Source: CAIXSC01 sp046349915
GTDB taxonomy: Bacteria; Planctomycetota; Planctomycetia; Pirellulales; Pirellulaceae
Direction: 5' to 3'
DNA: 64,000 bases
Assembly: GCA_046349915.1 (NCBI GenBank)
Contig: JAXMBL010000006.1
Coordinates: forward strand, 561,747-625,746
The notes under the pieces were generated by a model. It was not told the origin of the DNA. It made no database searches and worked only from the letters and a program-made list of their open reading frames with translations. Position numbers and translations under genes: made by a program. Below are positions 44,668-54,900 of the stretch, piece by piece; within the stretch, counting starts at the first letter, position 1, and the number at the start of each line of letters is the position of its first letter.

Positions 44668-45090
44668 CTACTTCCAGAATTTCCACCAAGGTCGCGTGGC
44701 AGCGACCGAGCGACGTCGTTGTTGAGCTTCCGCTTCATAGGCCTTCAGCGTTTCGACAAACGCGTCGAGCGACACAAACTCCGAGACGACTTCGTGGGTC
44801 TCATGATCCCAGAAAAATACGGCTTCGGAGGCGCCTGTCAGGTCCAGGAAATAGGTGTCGCCGCAGGGACTAGTTCCAATTGCAAAGCGGTGTTCGCCCC
44901 AATCCTCGGCAAACTCTCCCTCGCGCAACTCGGCATTCCACGCCAACACATGGTCCCGATTGTCGCTCAAAGCGATTCGGGAATTGAGGTCTTGGGGATC
45001 GAGCGGATAAGTCAACATGAGGCTGCGGTATTGAGGCGGCAATGGGCGGCCCAGGTACTGCTCGATTGCGATCAAGTCATCGTCGGTCAT
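44668..45090 (-). CDS. SMI1/KNR4 (SUKH) family protein
   Basis: A 140-residue SUKH-fold protein. The start MTDDDLIAIEQYLGRPLPPQY matches the family's N-terminal helix and PxxY turn; GEHRFAIGTSPCGDTYFLDL and AVFFWDHETHEV are the core strands. SUKH proteins include immunity proteins against polymorphic toxins, but many are stand-alone with unknown roles; no toxin gene is adjacent. ATG 45090 is preferred because GGAGG lies 5 bases upstream; an ATG at 45174 would add 28 residues. It precedes the two RlaP-like genes on the same strand and may be co-transcribed with them. Confidence 0.85.
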   Translation of the reverse strand: MTDDDLIAIEQYLGRPLPPQYRSLMLTYPLDPQDLNSRIALSDNRDHVLAWNAELREGEFAEDWGEHRFAIGTSPCGDTYFLDLTGASEAVFFWDHETHEVVSEFVSLDAFVETLKAYEAEAQQRRRSVAATRPWWKFWK

Positions 45091-45201
45091 CGGCGCCTCC
45101 ATGTTGATCGTACAACAGAGCTTTGTCTCTGCTCGGGAGTTGCGATATTCAATTACCAATCGAATCTCGGACAACTTCTACTTCGACACAGCGTTGAATG
45201 A

Positions 45202-45232
45202 GAGAACGACGGATTGTCATCCCGTCGTTCTC
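45202..45232. terminator. 11-bp stem-loop between SUKH and Gfo/Idh/MocA genes
   Basis: GAGAACGACGG (45202-45212) pairs perfectly with CCGTCGTTCTC (45222-45232) around a 9-base loop. It stands 24 bases past the stop of the Gfo/Idh/MocA gene. There is no real T tract, so it is a probable but not certain terminator or attenuator. Confidence 0.55.
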
Positions 45233-45255
45233 GAATCCATGGCGTTGGCACAGCA

Positions 45256-46557
45256 CTAAGCGATCTTCCACTTCGCTCGTGGTTCACGACTCAACAGTTG
45301 GTTCGCTTCATCGTCCCCCTCGAACTTCTCGAGAACGGGGTCCCAGCGCAAAGAGCGTCCCAGGCGGTAGCCGATGTTCGCCAAGTGGCAAATGGTGGCT
45401 GATCGATGTCCTGTCTCGGCCGTGCAAATACAGTCTTTGCCAGCCCGGATGCTATCGAGCCAATTGCGATGGTGTTGGTTGGACGGATAGACACGCTGAG
45501 CTTGATCGTCGAGCGGCGATTCGAGGATCGAATTCGGTCGACTCGAAATCCCGCCGCGGCTGACCAGGATCGTGCCTTCCGTCCCTTCAAATACGCAGTC
45601 AGCCTTTACGTCTCCTTCAAATTCGTTATGGATCATGGTGACGCCGTTCGCGTACACGAATCGAAGTCCCTTGCCTAACCCTGGTTTCTCGGGCGCGATC
45701 ACTTGCACGGGTCCACTGGAATCCATCTTCATCGCCCATTGAGCGATATCGAAGTGATGAGCGCCCATGTCGGCGAGGCCACCGCCCGCGAACTCACGGT
45801 AAGCTCGCCATTGCGGAAAATGTTTATGGACTCCCTTGGGACACAATACCTCGTTGTAGGGGCGTTCGGGAGCGGGGCCGAGCCAGAAGTCCCAATCGGT
45901 CCCTTCAGGTATTTCTTGGGCGGGAAGATCGCACGGCTGAGCGGGCCCTCCGACGCCAATGCGGATCGTCTTCAACTGGCCAATGCGGCCGTTCCACACA
46001 TACTCGACCGCCTTACGAAAATGTCCGCCAAACTCGCTGCGTTGTTGACTGCCCGTCTGGAAGATCACTTTTCCTTTTGCCACTTCGTCGACAATCCACC
46101 GACCCTCGGCGACGTTGTGCGTGAGCGGCTTCTCGCAATAGATGTGTTTGCCTGCGCGAGCGGCCAGGACGCACGGGATGGCGTGCCAATGGTCGGGGGT
46201 TGCGATCACGACGGCATCGAGTCCTGGCAAAGCCAGTAATTCGCGGAAGTCAGCGAGATTCTTGACGCCACGGAACTCGCCACTCTTCGTGCGTTGAGCA
46301 TATCGCTTCGCCACGGTTTCCATGGCGCTGTCGCGTCGCTCCTTGACCACGTCGCAAACCGCGACCACCTCGACGTCACCCTGTCCTAACAATCCGCCCA
46401 AGTGGCCGCGGCCCATCGTTCCGACACCGATGAAACCGACATTGAGCCGATCACTGGGCGCCGCCCGAGCAACTCGCTGAGTCACGCCTACGATGGGGAG
46501 TTGCGAGGCGGCAGCCGTAAGCGCCGAATAGCGAAGGAATTGACGTCGCGAAAACAT
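45256..46557 (-). CDS. Tat-exported Gfo/Idh/MocA-type oxidoreductase
   Basis: A 433-residue NAD(P)-dependent oxidoreductase. A twin-arginine leader (FSRRQFLRYSALTAAASQL) precedes the Rossmann nucleotide loop (NVGFIGVGTMGRGHL). The catalytic-lysine motif is EKPLTHN in KHIYCEKPLTHN, and the C-terminal domain has GGGLADMGAHHFDIAQWAM. Exported members of this family are abundant in planctomycetes and usually act on sugars or inositols; the substrate here is unknown. ATG 46557 has GGAG about 9 bases upstream. The gene is divergent from a DUF1501 gene, with 147 bases between the starts. Confidence 0.94.
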   Translation of the reverse strand: MFSRRQFLRYSALTAAASQLPIVGVTQRVARAAPSDRLNVGFIGVGTMGRGHLGGLLGQGDVEVVAVCDVVKERRDSAMETVAKRYAQRTKSGEFRGVKNLADFRELLALPGLDAVVIATPDHWHAIPCVLAARAGKHIYCEKPLTHNVAEGRWIVDEVAKGKVIFQTGSQQRSEFGGHFRKAVEYVWNGRIGQLKTIRIGVGGPAQPCDLPAQEIPEGTDWDFWLGPAPERPYNEVLCPKGVHKHFPQWRAYREFAGGGLADMGAHHFDIAQWAMKMDSSGPVQVIAPEKPGLGKGLRFVYANGVTMIHNEFEGDVKADCVFEGTEGTILVSRGGISSRPNSILESPLDDQAQRVYPSNQHHRNWLDSIRAGKDCICTAETGHRSATICHLANIGYRLGRSLRWDPVLEKFEGDDEANQLLSREPRAKWKIA

Positions 46558-46704
46558 GAGCAAATCTCCGGGAGAGTACGAAGGGTGACGCGAGGAGTAT
46601 TGTCGAGTGCGAACGACGATTGTCGGTGTGACAATTTGTGCGAGTGATTTTAACAGATTATGTTGTGGCGAGTCACAGCGTTCGCTCAGCGGGAGGATGA
46701 TCAC

Positions 46705-48147
46705 GTGTGGACGATCCATGGACCTCGAAGTCGGCTTTGCGATGGCCTGTCGCGGCGTGAGTTGCTGTCGGTGGGAGGGCTCTCGCTGCTGGGGTTGAAT
46801 CTCGCCGATTGGCTGCGCGCGGCGCCGCAGCGCGGGTTGGACTCGTCGGGGATGGGGCCAGGATTTGGGCGAGCTGATTCCGTGGTGCTCATCCATCTCC
46901 AAGGTTCCCCCAGTCATATCGACTTGTGGGACCCGAAGCCCGATGCGCCGGCGGAGATTCGCGGTGAGTTCCGGCCGATCGACACTCGCACTCCTGGTCT
47001 ATGGCTCGGCGAGGTGCTTCCCAAGATCGCTCAGCAATCACAGCATTTCTCGCTGGTACGCTCGATCGGAGTCGACCCGAAGGGACTTCGCAATCATGGC
47101 GCCGCGATCTACATGCTGTTGACCGGGCACGATCCCACCAATTTCTCGCCGACGGGGTTAGCACAACCTCCCTCGCGCAATGATTTGCCGTCGATCGGCG
47201 CGAATGTCGCTCGCTACCGACCGCCGATAGCGGGTGCGTTCGCTAATGTCGCCGTCTGTGGACCCGTGTTGGAGGGAAAGGAAGTCGGGGTCGCTCAGTC
47301 GGCAGGTTTGCTTGGTCCCGCTTACGACCCCTTTCGCATGTACGATGACGCCACGCGGCCTCTGCGACCTACTGGCCTGCAGCTTCCGGCCGATGTGTCG
47401 CTGGATCGATTGACGTCGCGCCTTGATCTGCGCCGAGTCCTCGACCAGCACGCGGATGAATTGCGTCGTCGTCAATCGACCTTCGATTCACATTACGATG
47501 CGGCGCTTTCGCTGCTGCAATCCCCACGAGTGGCGACTGCTTTTCGCTTGGAACAAGAGTCGGAGGCTTTACGCAATCGCTATGGGATAACTCGCTTTGG
47601 CCAGAGTCTCCTGCTTGCGCGACGCCTGGTGGAAGCGGGGACTCGGTTCATCCAAGTGACATGGCCGGCGAGGTCGGACGACGAACCGGTCGCGGGCCCT
47701 GATGGTTCATGGGACACGCATCGCAATAATTTTACGACGCTTCGCGAACATCGCTGTCCCGTGTTCGACCACTCGTTGTCTGGTTTTATCGAAGATTTGG
47801 CCGCGCGGGGATTGCTCGAGAGGACGCTGGTGGTAGCGGTTGGCGAGTTTGGTCGGTCGCCCAAGATCGGGGCGCCTACCACCGACAATGTTGGGCCGGG
47901 AGGTCGCGATCATTGGCCCGAGTGTTACAGTTTTTTGATCGCAGGCGGTGGTGTTCGTCCAGGACAGGTCTACGGTCAGTCGGACCGACATGGCGCTTGG
48001 CCGAAGCTTGATCCCGTTCATCCCTATGACTTGGTCGCTACCATCTACCACGCCGTTGGCATTGATCCCTCCACGGAGTACTTGGATACGTTGCGCCGGC
48101 CGAGACGTCTCGTGCAGCGCGGCCGCCCGCTCACCGCGTTGTTCTAA
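46705..48147 (+). CDS. DUF1501 protein, stand-alone copy
   Basis: A 480-residue DUF1501 protein. The leader contains LSRRELLSVGGLSLLGLNL, a twin-arginine signal. Landmarks are LIHLQGSPSHIDLWDPKPD, GLRNHGAAIYMLLTGHDP, ARRLVEAGTRFIQVTWPAR and VGEFGRSPKIGAPT followed by GGRDHWPE. The GTG at 46705 is chosen because GGGAGG lies 8 bases before it; an ATG at 46660 would add 15 residues without such a site. No DUF1549 or DUF1800 partner is adjacent, unlike two of the other copies. It is divergent from the Gfo/Idh/MocA gene and convergent with the kinase gene. Confidence 0.92.
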   Translation: MWTIHGPRSRLCDGLSRRELLSVGGLSLLGLNLADWLRAAPQRGLDSSGMGPGFGRADSVVLIHLQGSPSHIDLWDPKPDAPAEIRGEFRPIDTRTPGLWLGEVLPKIAQQSQHFSLVRSIGVDPKGLRNHGAAIYMLLTGHDPTNFSPTGLAQPPSRNDLPSIGANVARYRPPIAGAFANVAVCGPVLEGKEVGVAQSAGLLGPAYDPFRMYDDATRPLRPTGLQLPADVSLDRLTSRLDLRRVLDQHADELRRRQSTFDSHYDAALSLLQSPRVATAFRLEQESEALRNRYGITRFGQSLLLARRLVEAGTRFIQVTWPARSDDEPVAGPDGSWDTHRNNFTTLREHRCPVFDHSLSGFIEDLAARGLLERTLVVAVGEFGRSPKIGAPTTDNVGPGGRDHWPECYSFLIAGGGVRPGQVYGQSDRHGAWPKLDPVHPYDLVATIYHAVGIDPSTEYLDTLRRPRRLVQRGRPLTALF

Positions 48148-48179
48148 AGTCCGATAAAGGATGTCGCCAGTCGGCCACG

Positions 48180-51026
48180 CTAGAAAGTTCCGCCGGTGTT
48201 TCCGAGTGACTGGGGTCGCCTTCGTTTGGTCAATTCTTGGCTCCAGTGATTCAATTCCGTGGGACGATTCCAGGCACTGAATAGCTGGACGATTCGGTGA
48301 CAGCATTGCCAAATGCAAACTCGCTCGACTTCAGGCATCGACCCCTCCAGTTCTTCGAGTCGCTTATACGCTTCCAAGAGCAGTGGCTCGGCCTCGGCGT
48401 ACTTCTTCTGCTTCAACAGCGCATCCCCTGCCAAGGACTGTAGGTTGGCGGTCTTCCAGTCATTGGGCGAGAGCTCGCGATAGAGGGCCAATGACTCCAA
48501 CAGCAACTCGGCGGCCTCGCGGATGCTCAATCGCGCCAAGCTGCGATAGCCAGCGCAATAGGTTGCTCGTGCAAGCAATTTGCGGTCCTGATTCGGCGAC
48601 GACCGTAGTTCTTCCAAGATAGGCTGGTAGCACGCGCCCAGGTCGACGGCGAATGCCGTATCCGCAGCACAATGCCCATGCGAATCGGCATAGTTTTGGT
48701 ACGCCTCTTCGAGGATTGTGCGAGCCTCTTCGGATCGCCGAAGTTTCTGGAGGGCGGACGCATAGCCTTTGGCGACTCCGACTCCGACGTAGTAATCCGA
48801 ACCTGTCACCCCTTTGACCGCCGTCCAGGTTTGGTCAAACACTAGCAACGCCTCCGGCAAACGTTCCGCCATCACAAGTCCCTCCGCCAGGTCTGCCCGT
48901 CGCTGAAGTACGGCAACGTTTGTGGCGCCAAACTTGTTCTCGAATCGGGCCAGAGCCGATCGTTGTCTTTCGATCGCTTCTTCATGCCGACCCAATCGAT
49001 GCAGCAGGGCGACAAATTCCCTGCGTTTGGATTCCAGATTCAGGTCGAACGAGTCGCTACGGACGTTGGCCTCCAGAAGGGGCAGCACGCGCCGCATCGA
49101 CGTCGCGGCTTCCTGAGTCTGGCCCTTGGTCGCACTGACTCGCGCAATTTGCCACTCCACCTCCAGCGCCTTGGGGTGATCGGCCCCAAGTTCCTGATGA
49201 TATAGAACTAACGCCCGCCGCAAGAACTCCAAGACGATCTGGTGGTCCTTGCCAGTCCCATTGAAGCGATTGCCGACCAAGGCCAGAATTTCCGCCTGGA
49301 CCAGTGGTTTGTTCGAGACAGCCGCGTCTATCTTGTCGACCGCAAGATCTGACGCGACTCGATCCAACAACGCGCGAAGGGTGGGGTTGTTAACTGGCGA
49401 TTGACCGCTTGGGGAAACCGGCGCCATGTCATCAATGGGCCGAAAAAGATTCTGCTTGAGAAACGTAAACATGGCGTCGGACTGCTGCTTTGCTTCCAGC
49501 ACTTCCTGCCTTTTCTTCTCGGAGTCTCTGTATGCCTCGTCGAGGTCCGCGTTGAGGTTCCGCAGTGCGTCGGTAGCTTGAAGCAGGTGCTGATTGGTCG
49601 TCGCCAGGGAATGATTCTTCGAAGACAACAACCATGCTCCAGACAGTGAGGTCAACATGGCCACAATGACCGCCGCGCCGAAGGCGCCGCTCTGAGCGGG
49701 ATGTTGAGTCATCCAACGCCGAACTCTTGTGGCCAGCGTGTCGCGGTGAACCGATACGGGCTGGTCAATCGCCCAACGTTCCAAGTCGTCTGCCAGGGCA
49801 AGTGCCGAAGCGTAACGATCTTTGGGCGCCATGGCGAGCGCCTTCCGAGCGATGGCGACCAGTGCGGGCGGGGTATTCGATTTGATTTCCGACCACGCAA
49901 TGGAGCCCGCCTTAACTCGTTCGAGAACCTGGGAAACGTCGTCGCCTGGCACTGGCGCTTTTCCAGTAAGTATGAAGAAGAGGTTTGTCCCCAGGCCGTA
50001 GATATCGCAAGGGAAACCGATCTGGCCTGGGTCGCCTGATGCCTGCTCAGGGCTCATATACGGCGGCGTACCGATGCACTCGGCGGCGCGGGTCTCGCTC
50101 GGGATTCTCATAGGTCTCGTTTGAGCACAGGGAAAGTCTTCCGGCTCGGTCGACTGCGAACAACGTTTGGCCATCCCCCAGTCTATGACCAGTGTTTCTC
50201 CAAATAGGCCCAGCATTATGTTGTCCGGCTTGAGATCTCGATGCAGAATGCCCCGGCTGTGGGCAAAGGCGATAGTATTACACACGTCAATGAGGCGTCG
50301 AAGCAGCTTTCGGAACTCAAGTCCCTGGAAGTCGCGCGGAGTCCCCTCGTGAAAACGCCGACACACGTCGCGCAAGTTCTCGCCGCGTACGAATCTCATC
50401 GCATAGTAGGGATGTCCATTCTCTCGTTCGCCACGAACGTATACAGGAACAACCCCAGGGTGCTCCAAGGAACTGGTGACTTCCGCTTCCAGGAGAAATC
50501 GTTGGCGAATTGTTGCTTCCTCGCGGAACTTCGACTGCAGTTCCTTGACCGCAACTTCACGACCTAAGGTTGCATCGTACACAAGATGTACTTGTCCGAT
50601 TCCCCCGCGTGCATGCTCGCGCAACCATCGTAGTTCGGTTTGTGCGATCCCCGCGCGGAATGTCGCGTCAGGGTTTTCGTGGACTTCGGAACCCGAGCGA
50701 AACGATTGTCCCTCTTGGCGATTCCTTGCCGTGACGACGGAACCCGTCAAGCCTCCTCGCGCGAACGAGTTCTTCAAGAACTGAATCAGCGACTGAATGG
50801 CTTGCAACTTGTCGGTGCTCGGCGTCTCCCAATCGATCTTGCCGAGCGACATGAGTTCCTCGACAAGGGGAAGTCGCGACCTCAAGTACTCCCGACACTT
50901 GCCGCAATGTGCGACATGCTTTTCCCACGCTTCACCCAATCCGTCGCTTGACTCGCCTGCGTCGCTTCCGCTGGCGAGAAACCGCTCGATATCTTCTGCT
51001 GTCGGGCACTTGTCCTGAAGAGACAT
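48180..51026 (-). CDS. Membrane Ser/Thr kinase with zinc-finger N-terminus and TPR-like tail
   Basis: A 948-residue kinase. The N-terminus has an anti-sigma-type zinc motif, His37-x3-Cys41-x2-Cys44 (KHVAHCGKC). The kinase domain follows: glycine loop ARGGIGQVHLVYD, Lys161 (VAVKEL), HRD at 262-264 (ILHRDLKPDN) and DWG at 282-284 in place of DFG, then GTPPYMSPEQAS. A transmembrane helix (GAFGAAVIVAMLTSLSGAWLL) leads to an outer helical region of TPR-like repeats (LEFLRRALVLYHQELGADHP and similar). It starts 57 bases after an ECF sigma gene; AGGAGC lies upstream. The fused zinc finger suggests direct control of that sigma factor, an inference from architecture. Confidence 0.92.
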   Translation of the reverse strand: MSLQDKCPTAEDIERFLASGSDAGESSDGLGEAWEKHVAHCGKCREYLRSRLPLVEELMSLGKIDWETPSTDKLQAIQSLIQFLKNSFARGGLTGSVVTARNRQEGQSFRSGSEVHENPDATFRAGIAQTELRWLREHARGGIGQVHLVYDATLGREVAVKELQSKFREEATIRQRFLLEAEVTSSLEHPGVVPVYVRGERENGHPYYAMRFVRGENLRDVCRRFHEGTPRDFQGLEFRKLLRRLIDVCNTIAFAHSRGILHRDLKPDNIMLGLFGETLVIDWGMAKRCSQSTEPEDFPCAQTRPMRIPSETRAAECIGTPPYMSPEQASGDPGQIGFPCDIYGLGTNLFFILTGKAPVPGDDVSQVLERVKAGSIAWSEIKSNTPPALVAIARKALAMAPKDRYASALALADDLERWAIDQPVSVHRDTLATRVRRWMTQHPAQSGAFGAAVIVAMLTSLSGAWLLSSKNHSLATTNQHLLQATDALRNLNADLDEAYRDSEKKRQEVLEAKQQSDAMFTFLKQNLFRPIDDMAPVSPSGQSPVNNPTLRALLDRVASDLAVDKIDAAVSNKPLVQAEILALVGNRFNGTGKDHQIVLEFLRRALVLYHQELGADHPKALEVEWQIARVSATKGQTQEAATSMRRVLPLLEANVRSDSFDLNLESKRREFVALLHRLGRHEEAIERQRSALARFENKFGATNVAVLQRRADLAEGLVMAERLPEALLVFDQTWTAVKGVTGSDYYVGVGVAKGYASALQKLRRSEEARTILEEAYQNYADSHGHCAADTAFAVDLGACYQPILEELRSSPNQDRKLLARATYCAGYRSLARLSIREAAELLLESLALYRELSPNDWKTANLQSLAGDALLKQKKYAEAEPLLLEAYKRLEELEGSMPEVERVCIWQCCHRIVQLFSAWNRPTELNHWSQELTKRRRPQSLGNTGGTF

Positions 51027-51083
51027 TGGGAGCGAGCTCCTGAATATTGGGGATTGCCAGCGAGGTAAGCGTTCGAGGCAGCC

Positions 51084-51644
51084 TCAATTCCACAATCCGT
51101 CCAGCTCGTCGCGCAATCGGCGAAGCACTCGATGTTGGGCGATGTAGACGGCATTTTCTGACAAGCCCAGATGTTCGGCGGCTTCCGCCGCGGTCTGTCC
51201 CTCGACAACACACAACCAGCACGCTCTCCATGTGGCCTCCCGGAAGTCCGTTCGCATCACCTCCAGGGCGCGCCTCACCAGTTGCTGCCTGTACTCGCGT
51301 TCCCAAAATGGGTCGTCTTGGTCGTCCGCAACCGACTCGATATCAATCGTTGAAACTGCCGAAGCGCGGGACTTCTGCTTCAATACATCCCGCCATCGAT
51401 TCAACAACACCGTCTTGAGCCAGGATCGAAAACGAAGCGTCGAATCGTATTCAAACTCGGGGATCTTACGAAGCAACATCAACATGACGTCCTGAACCAG
51501 ATCCGTTGCTTCGTCGTGACGCAATCCCGCACGCGACGCCCACTGAAACAAGAGTGGAGTATAGAGTTCGATAAAGCGATTCCAATCCTCTCCATTGGGC
51601 GATTTCCGCAGACGTAGCAACAGACTCGCAGAGGTGGGTTCCAT
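51084..51644 (-). CDS. ECF-type sigma-70 factor, upstream of kinase
   Basis: A 186-residue ECF sigma factor. Region 2: FIELYTPLLFQWASRAGL, EATDLVQDVMLMLLRK and FRSWLKTVLLNRWRD; region 4: GQTAAEAAEHLGLSENAVY with VLRRLRDEL. ATG 51644 (MEPTSASLLLRLR) gives the usual family start; an ATG at 51680 would add 12 residues. No Shine-Dalgarno site is evident for either. It is the first gene of a sigma-kinase pair and is divergent from the large beta-helix surface protein at 51971, which is a candidate target. Confidence 0.92.
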   Translation of the reverse strand: MEPTSASLLLRLRKSPNGEDWNRFIELYTPLLFQWASRAGLRHDEATDLVQDVMLMLLRKIPEFEYDSTLRFRSWLKTVLLNRWRDVLKQKSRASAVSTIDIESVADDQDDPFWEREYRQQLVRRALEVMRTDFREATWRACWLCVVEGQTAAEAAEHLGLSENAVYIAQHRVLRRLRDELDGLWN

Positions 51645-51970
51645 GCCGGGATTATCGACAGTCCAGGCGGGTTTCGGCAAGAACTTGCAGCCAAAGATCC
51701 TCGCCAGCCTGTGGATTCAAGCCTGATCTTCGCGGGACTGCCGCAGCCTCGAGTGGGTTATCGCTAGGCGGGAGGATCTAGGCCGGGAAAGAAATTCGCA
51801 TTTTCCTGAAAGAACATCGCCAGGGAGTCGTACCAGCAATGCCGTGAGAGTCGGGTTGTTGTTTTGCCCAGTCGGCGGAAGTCGGCTTGGGAAGCCAGCC
51901 CAGACGGCGTCGAGGTGTCATATTCCCGGAAAATTTCCTGTTCCACGCCTTATTCGAATTGGAGTGCCCA
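51645..51970. promoter_or_regulatory. Divergent spacer between ECF sigma and beta-helix surface protein
   Basis: No credible gene lies here; a 60-codon minus-strand frame (51764-51946) shows no recognisable features. The stretch must carry the promoters for the sigma-kinase operon and the surface protein. I could not identify specific -35/-10 elements. Confidence 0.45.
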
Positions 51971-54900
51971 ATGCTTGGTCGACTCGCCACCTCCCGTACG
52001 CGCCGAGTCCGTCGCCTCCAGGCAGAACAGTTGGAACTTCGATTTGCGCTGGCGACGTTTGACGTTGTCAACGTACTCGACAGCGGTCCCGGGTCCCTCA
52101 GGCAAGCGATTCTCGACGCACAGGCGATGCCCGGAGACGACGCGATCCACTTCAGCATCCCAGGCAGCGGACCGCATCGAATTGAACCGTTAAGCCCTTT
52201 GCCGGCGATCACTGGGGCAGGGGCGGTCTTCTTGGATGCTTCCACCCAACATGGCTTTGAAGTAGCTGGAGTTCATCCCATCGAATTAAGCGGCGATGGG
52301 CTTGACCGCGACCTTTATCCCACATCCGACGGCCTGAGGATTGATGGCACGACCGGCTCGATCATACGCGGATTCACCATACACGGGTTCACCAACAGCA
52401 TTGCCACACACGCCGCCCAGGGTTTTATCATCGAGCAAAACTATCTGGGGCTTGATCCGACGGGAAGTCATGCGCCGATCGAATGGGTTTACCAGTCCGT
52501 TCAGGAAAACGGCGTGAAGGTGTTTGGCAGCACGGGGACGATTGGTGGTGCAAGCGCCGAGTCGAGGAATGTCATCTCGGGTCACCGCAGCGGAATTCTC
52601 ATCCAAGACGCCCAGAATAACATCGTTGTGGGAAATTTTTTGGGGACGAATGCGGCGGGAAACGCGGCGATTGCAAACCAGTACGGTGTTCAAGTCATGG
52701 GCCCCTCGGCGAACAACCGCATTGGCATGCCGTATCAGGGCAATGTCGTCATCGCGACGGAGGCCAGCGCGTGGCTCCACAGTGGGGCCAATCATAACGT
52801 CCTACAAGGAAATCGAATGGGATTCCTGGTCACCGGGCAAGCCGTCGACGGCGGCGGTATTGGGATGGCGCATGCGAGTTCGGTTGCAAACCAAATTGGG
52901 GGAGGCGGAGACGGCGAAGGCAATCTGATTCTGGGGGGAATAAGTTCAGGACACGGTCAGAATAGAATCCAAGGCAACTGGGTTGGGGTTAGTCCCGACG
53001 GGACGCAGCGCGCCACTTGGCGAATTAGCGTCTTGGGCTCGGGAAACTTGATTGGGACCGATGGCGATGGCGTGAATGATGATAGGGAAGGCAACGTATT
53101 CGCCAACACAGTGGCGATCAGCAACGACAACGTCGTGGCCGGCAACATTTTCGGCCTCGCGGTCGATGGATCCGCAGCCCTAACCAATGTAGCGCCGTCA
53201 TTCAATCCCGCCAATTCCGCGGGCATCTATGTGGATGGGGCGAGAAACGCGATTGGCGTGAGTGACGCTGCCGGAGCGAACGATTCGCGGCGGAATATCA
53301 TCGGTGGAGGGTTTTCCTACGGGATTCAATTCACCAGCGGCGCGGCCGTACAGAATGTGGTTTCAGGGAATTTCATTGGAACAGATATCACGGGAAGCAT
53401 CGCCCTTCCCAATGCCGTGGGGATCGGCCTGGGCGGATTCAACAATCGAGTGGGCACAAATGCGGATGGAATCAACGATTCCCTGGAAGGCAACGTCATT
53501 TCAGGGAATAGTCTGGTCGGCATTTTCGTTGGCAGCCAACACGTCGTCGCGGGCAATCGAATCGGCACGGACGTTTCTGGAGTTCTGCCACTTGGTAATG
53601 GCGTGGGAATCATGCTGGATGGGAACGACAGTCAAATCGGCGGATCAACACTGGCATCGCGCAACACCATCTCCGGCAACATAGGCTCCGGCATTGATGT
53701 CAACAACCTTTATGTAACGGGCAACGCAGTCCTCGGAAACGCTATCGGCGTCAACGTGCTGAGTGAACCGTTGGGAAACGGTCTGGATGGCATTTGGATG
53801 CGGTTTGGCGCGATGGCGAATGTGATTGGAGGCGTCGCGGCCGGCGAAGGCAATGTGATCGCATACAATCAGCGCAACGGCGTTACGGTATCCGAGATGC
53901 TCCGGCAATTCACGCCATTGGAGTTCTCCAAGCAGAATTCGATCCGGGGTAACTCGATTCACGACAACGGTGGCTTGGGAATCGATCTGTTATCCTTGCT
54001 GTGGGATGGCGGGGGAAGTCCGACCGATCCGCTGCGAAACAGCTACGTTTTCGGCCCAACGCCCAACGATCCGCTGGACTCCGATTCGGGCAATAACGAA
54101 CGACAGAATTTCCCCGAACTTAGCGAGTCGACTTGGGGTGATTCCACAAGCGTCACGGGTCAGTTCCAGGGAAAGCCCCTGACGGAGATTGTCCTCGATA
54201 TTTACGCTAGCGCCGTCACCTCGAACGGTTATGAAGGGGAACGTTGGCTGGGAATGACTACGGTGACTACCGATGCCTTCGGTCTTGCCGCCTTCCACGT
54301 AACTGGTCTTGGCATGACGACGGCCGGCGAATGGATTACCTCCACGGCGACCGATGTCGACGGTAACACGTCCGAGTTCTCATTGGCGATTCCGGCGACG
54401 ATTCCCCCGAATGCGGCGCCGGTGGCGGATGCGGGAGAAGATCAGCTGCGCGGCCAGGGAGAACCGGTCACGTTCGATGCCTCGAATTCCCATGATATCG
54501 ACGGTGCGATCACTGGATATGTCTGGGACTTCGGCGACGGCTCATCGTACTCGGAGACTCAAGACAACGCTCCAGATGGACAGTTCGACGGCATCACAAT
54601 CCATACTTTCCAAGACAACGGCGCGTACGCGGTGACGCTCGATGTCGCTGACAACGGTGGCGAGTTTTCGTCCGACAATCTGCTGATTACGGTGACGAAT
54701 GTCGCGCCTCAAGTGAGCGTCGTAACTCCAGCGGCGGCGCTGGCTGGCCAAAATACAAATCTAGCGGCGTCATTTTTCGATCCCGGACAGGCGTACGGCG
54801 AGTCCTACGTTGTGGAAGTGGATTGGGGTGACGGGCAAACGACGCTCGGACTGATTGATTCTCAAACCGGAGCGATTTCGAGTTCGCATGTTTATCTGTC

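Noticed and set aside
51764..51946. A 60-codon minus-strand frame upstream of the ECF gene
   Set aside because: No family resemblance, no ribosome site, and it overlaps the probable divergent promoter region.
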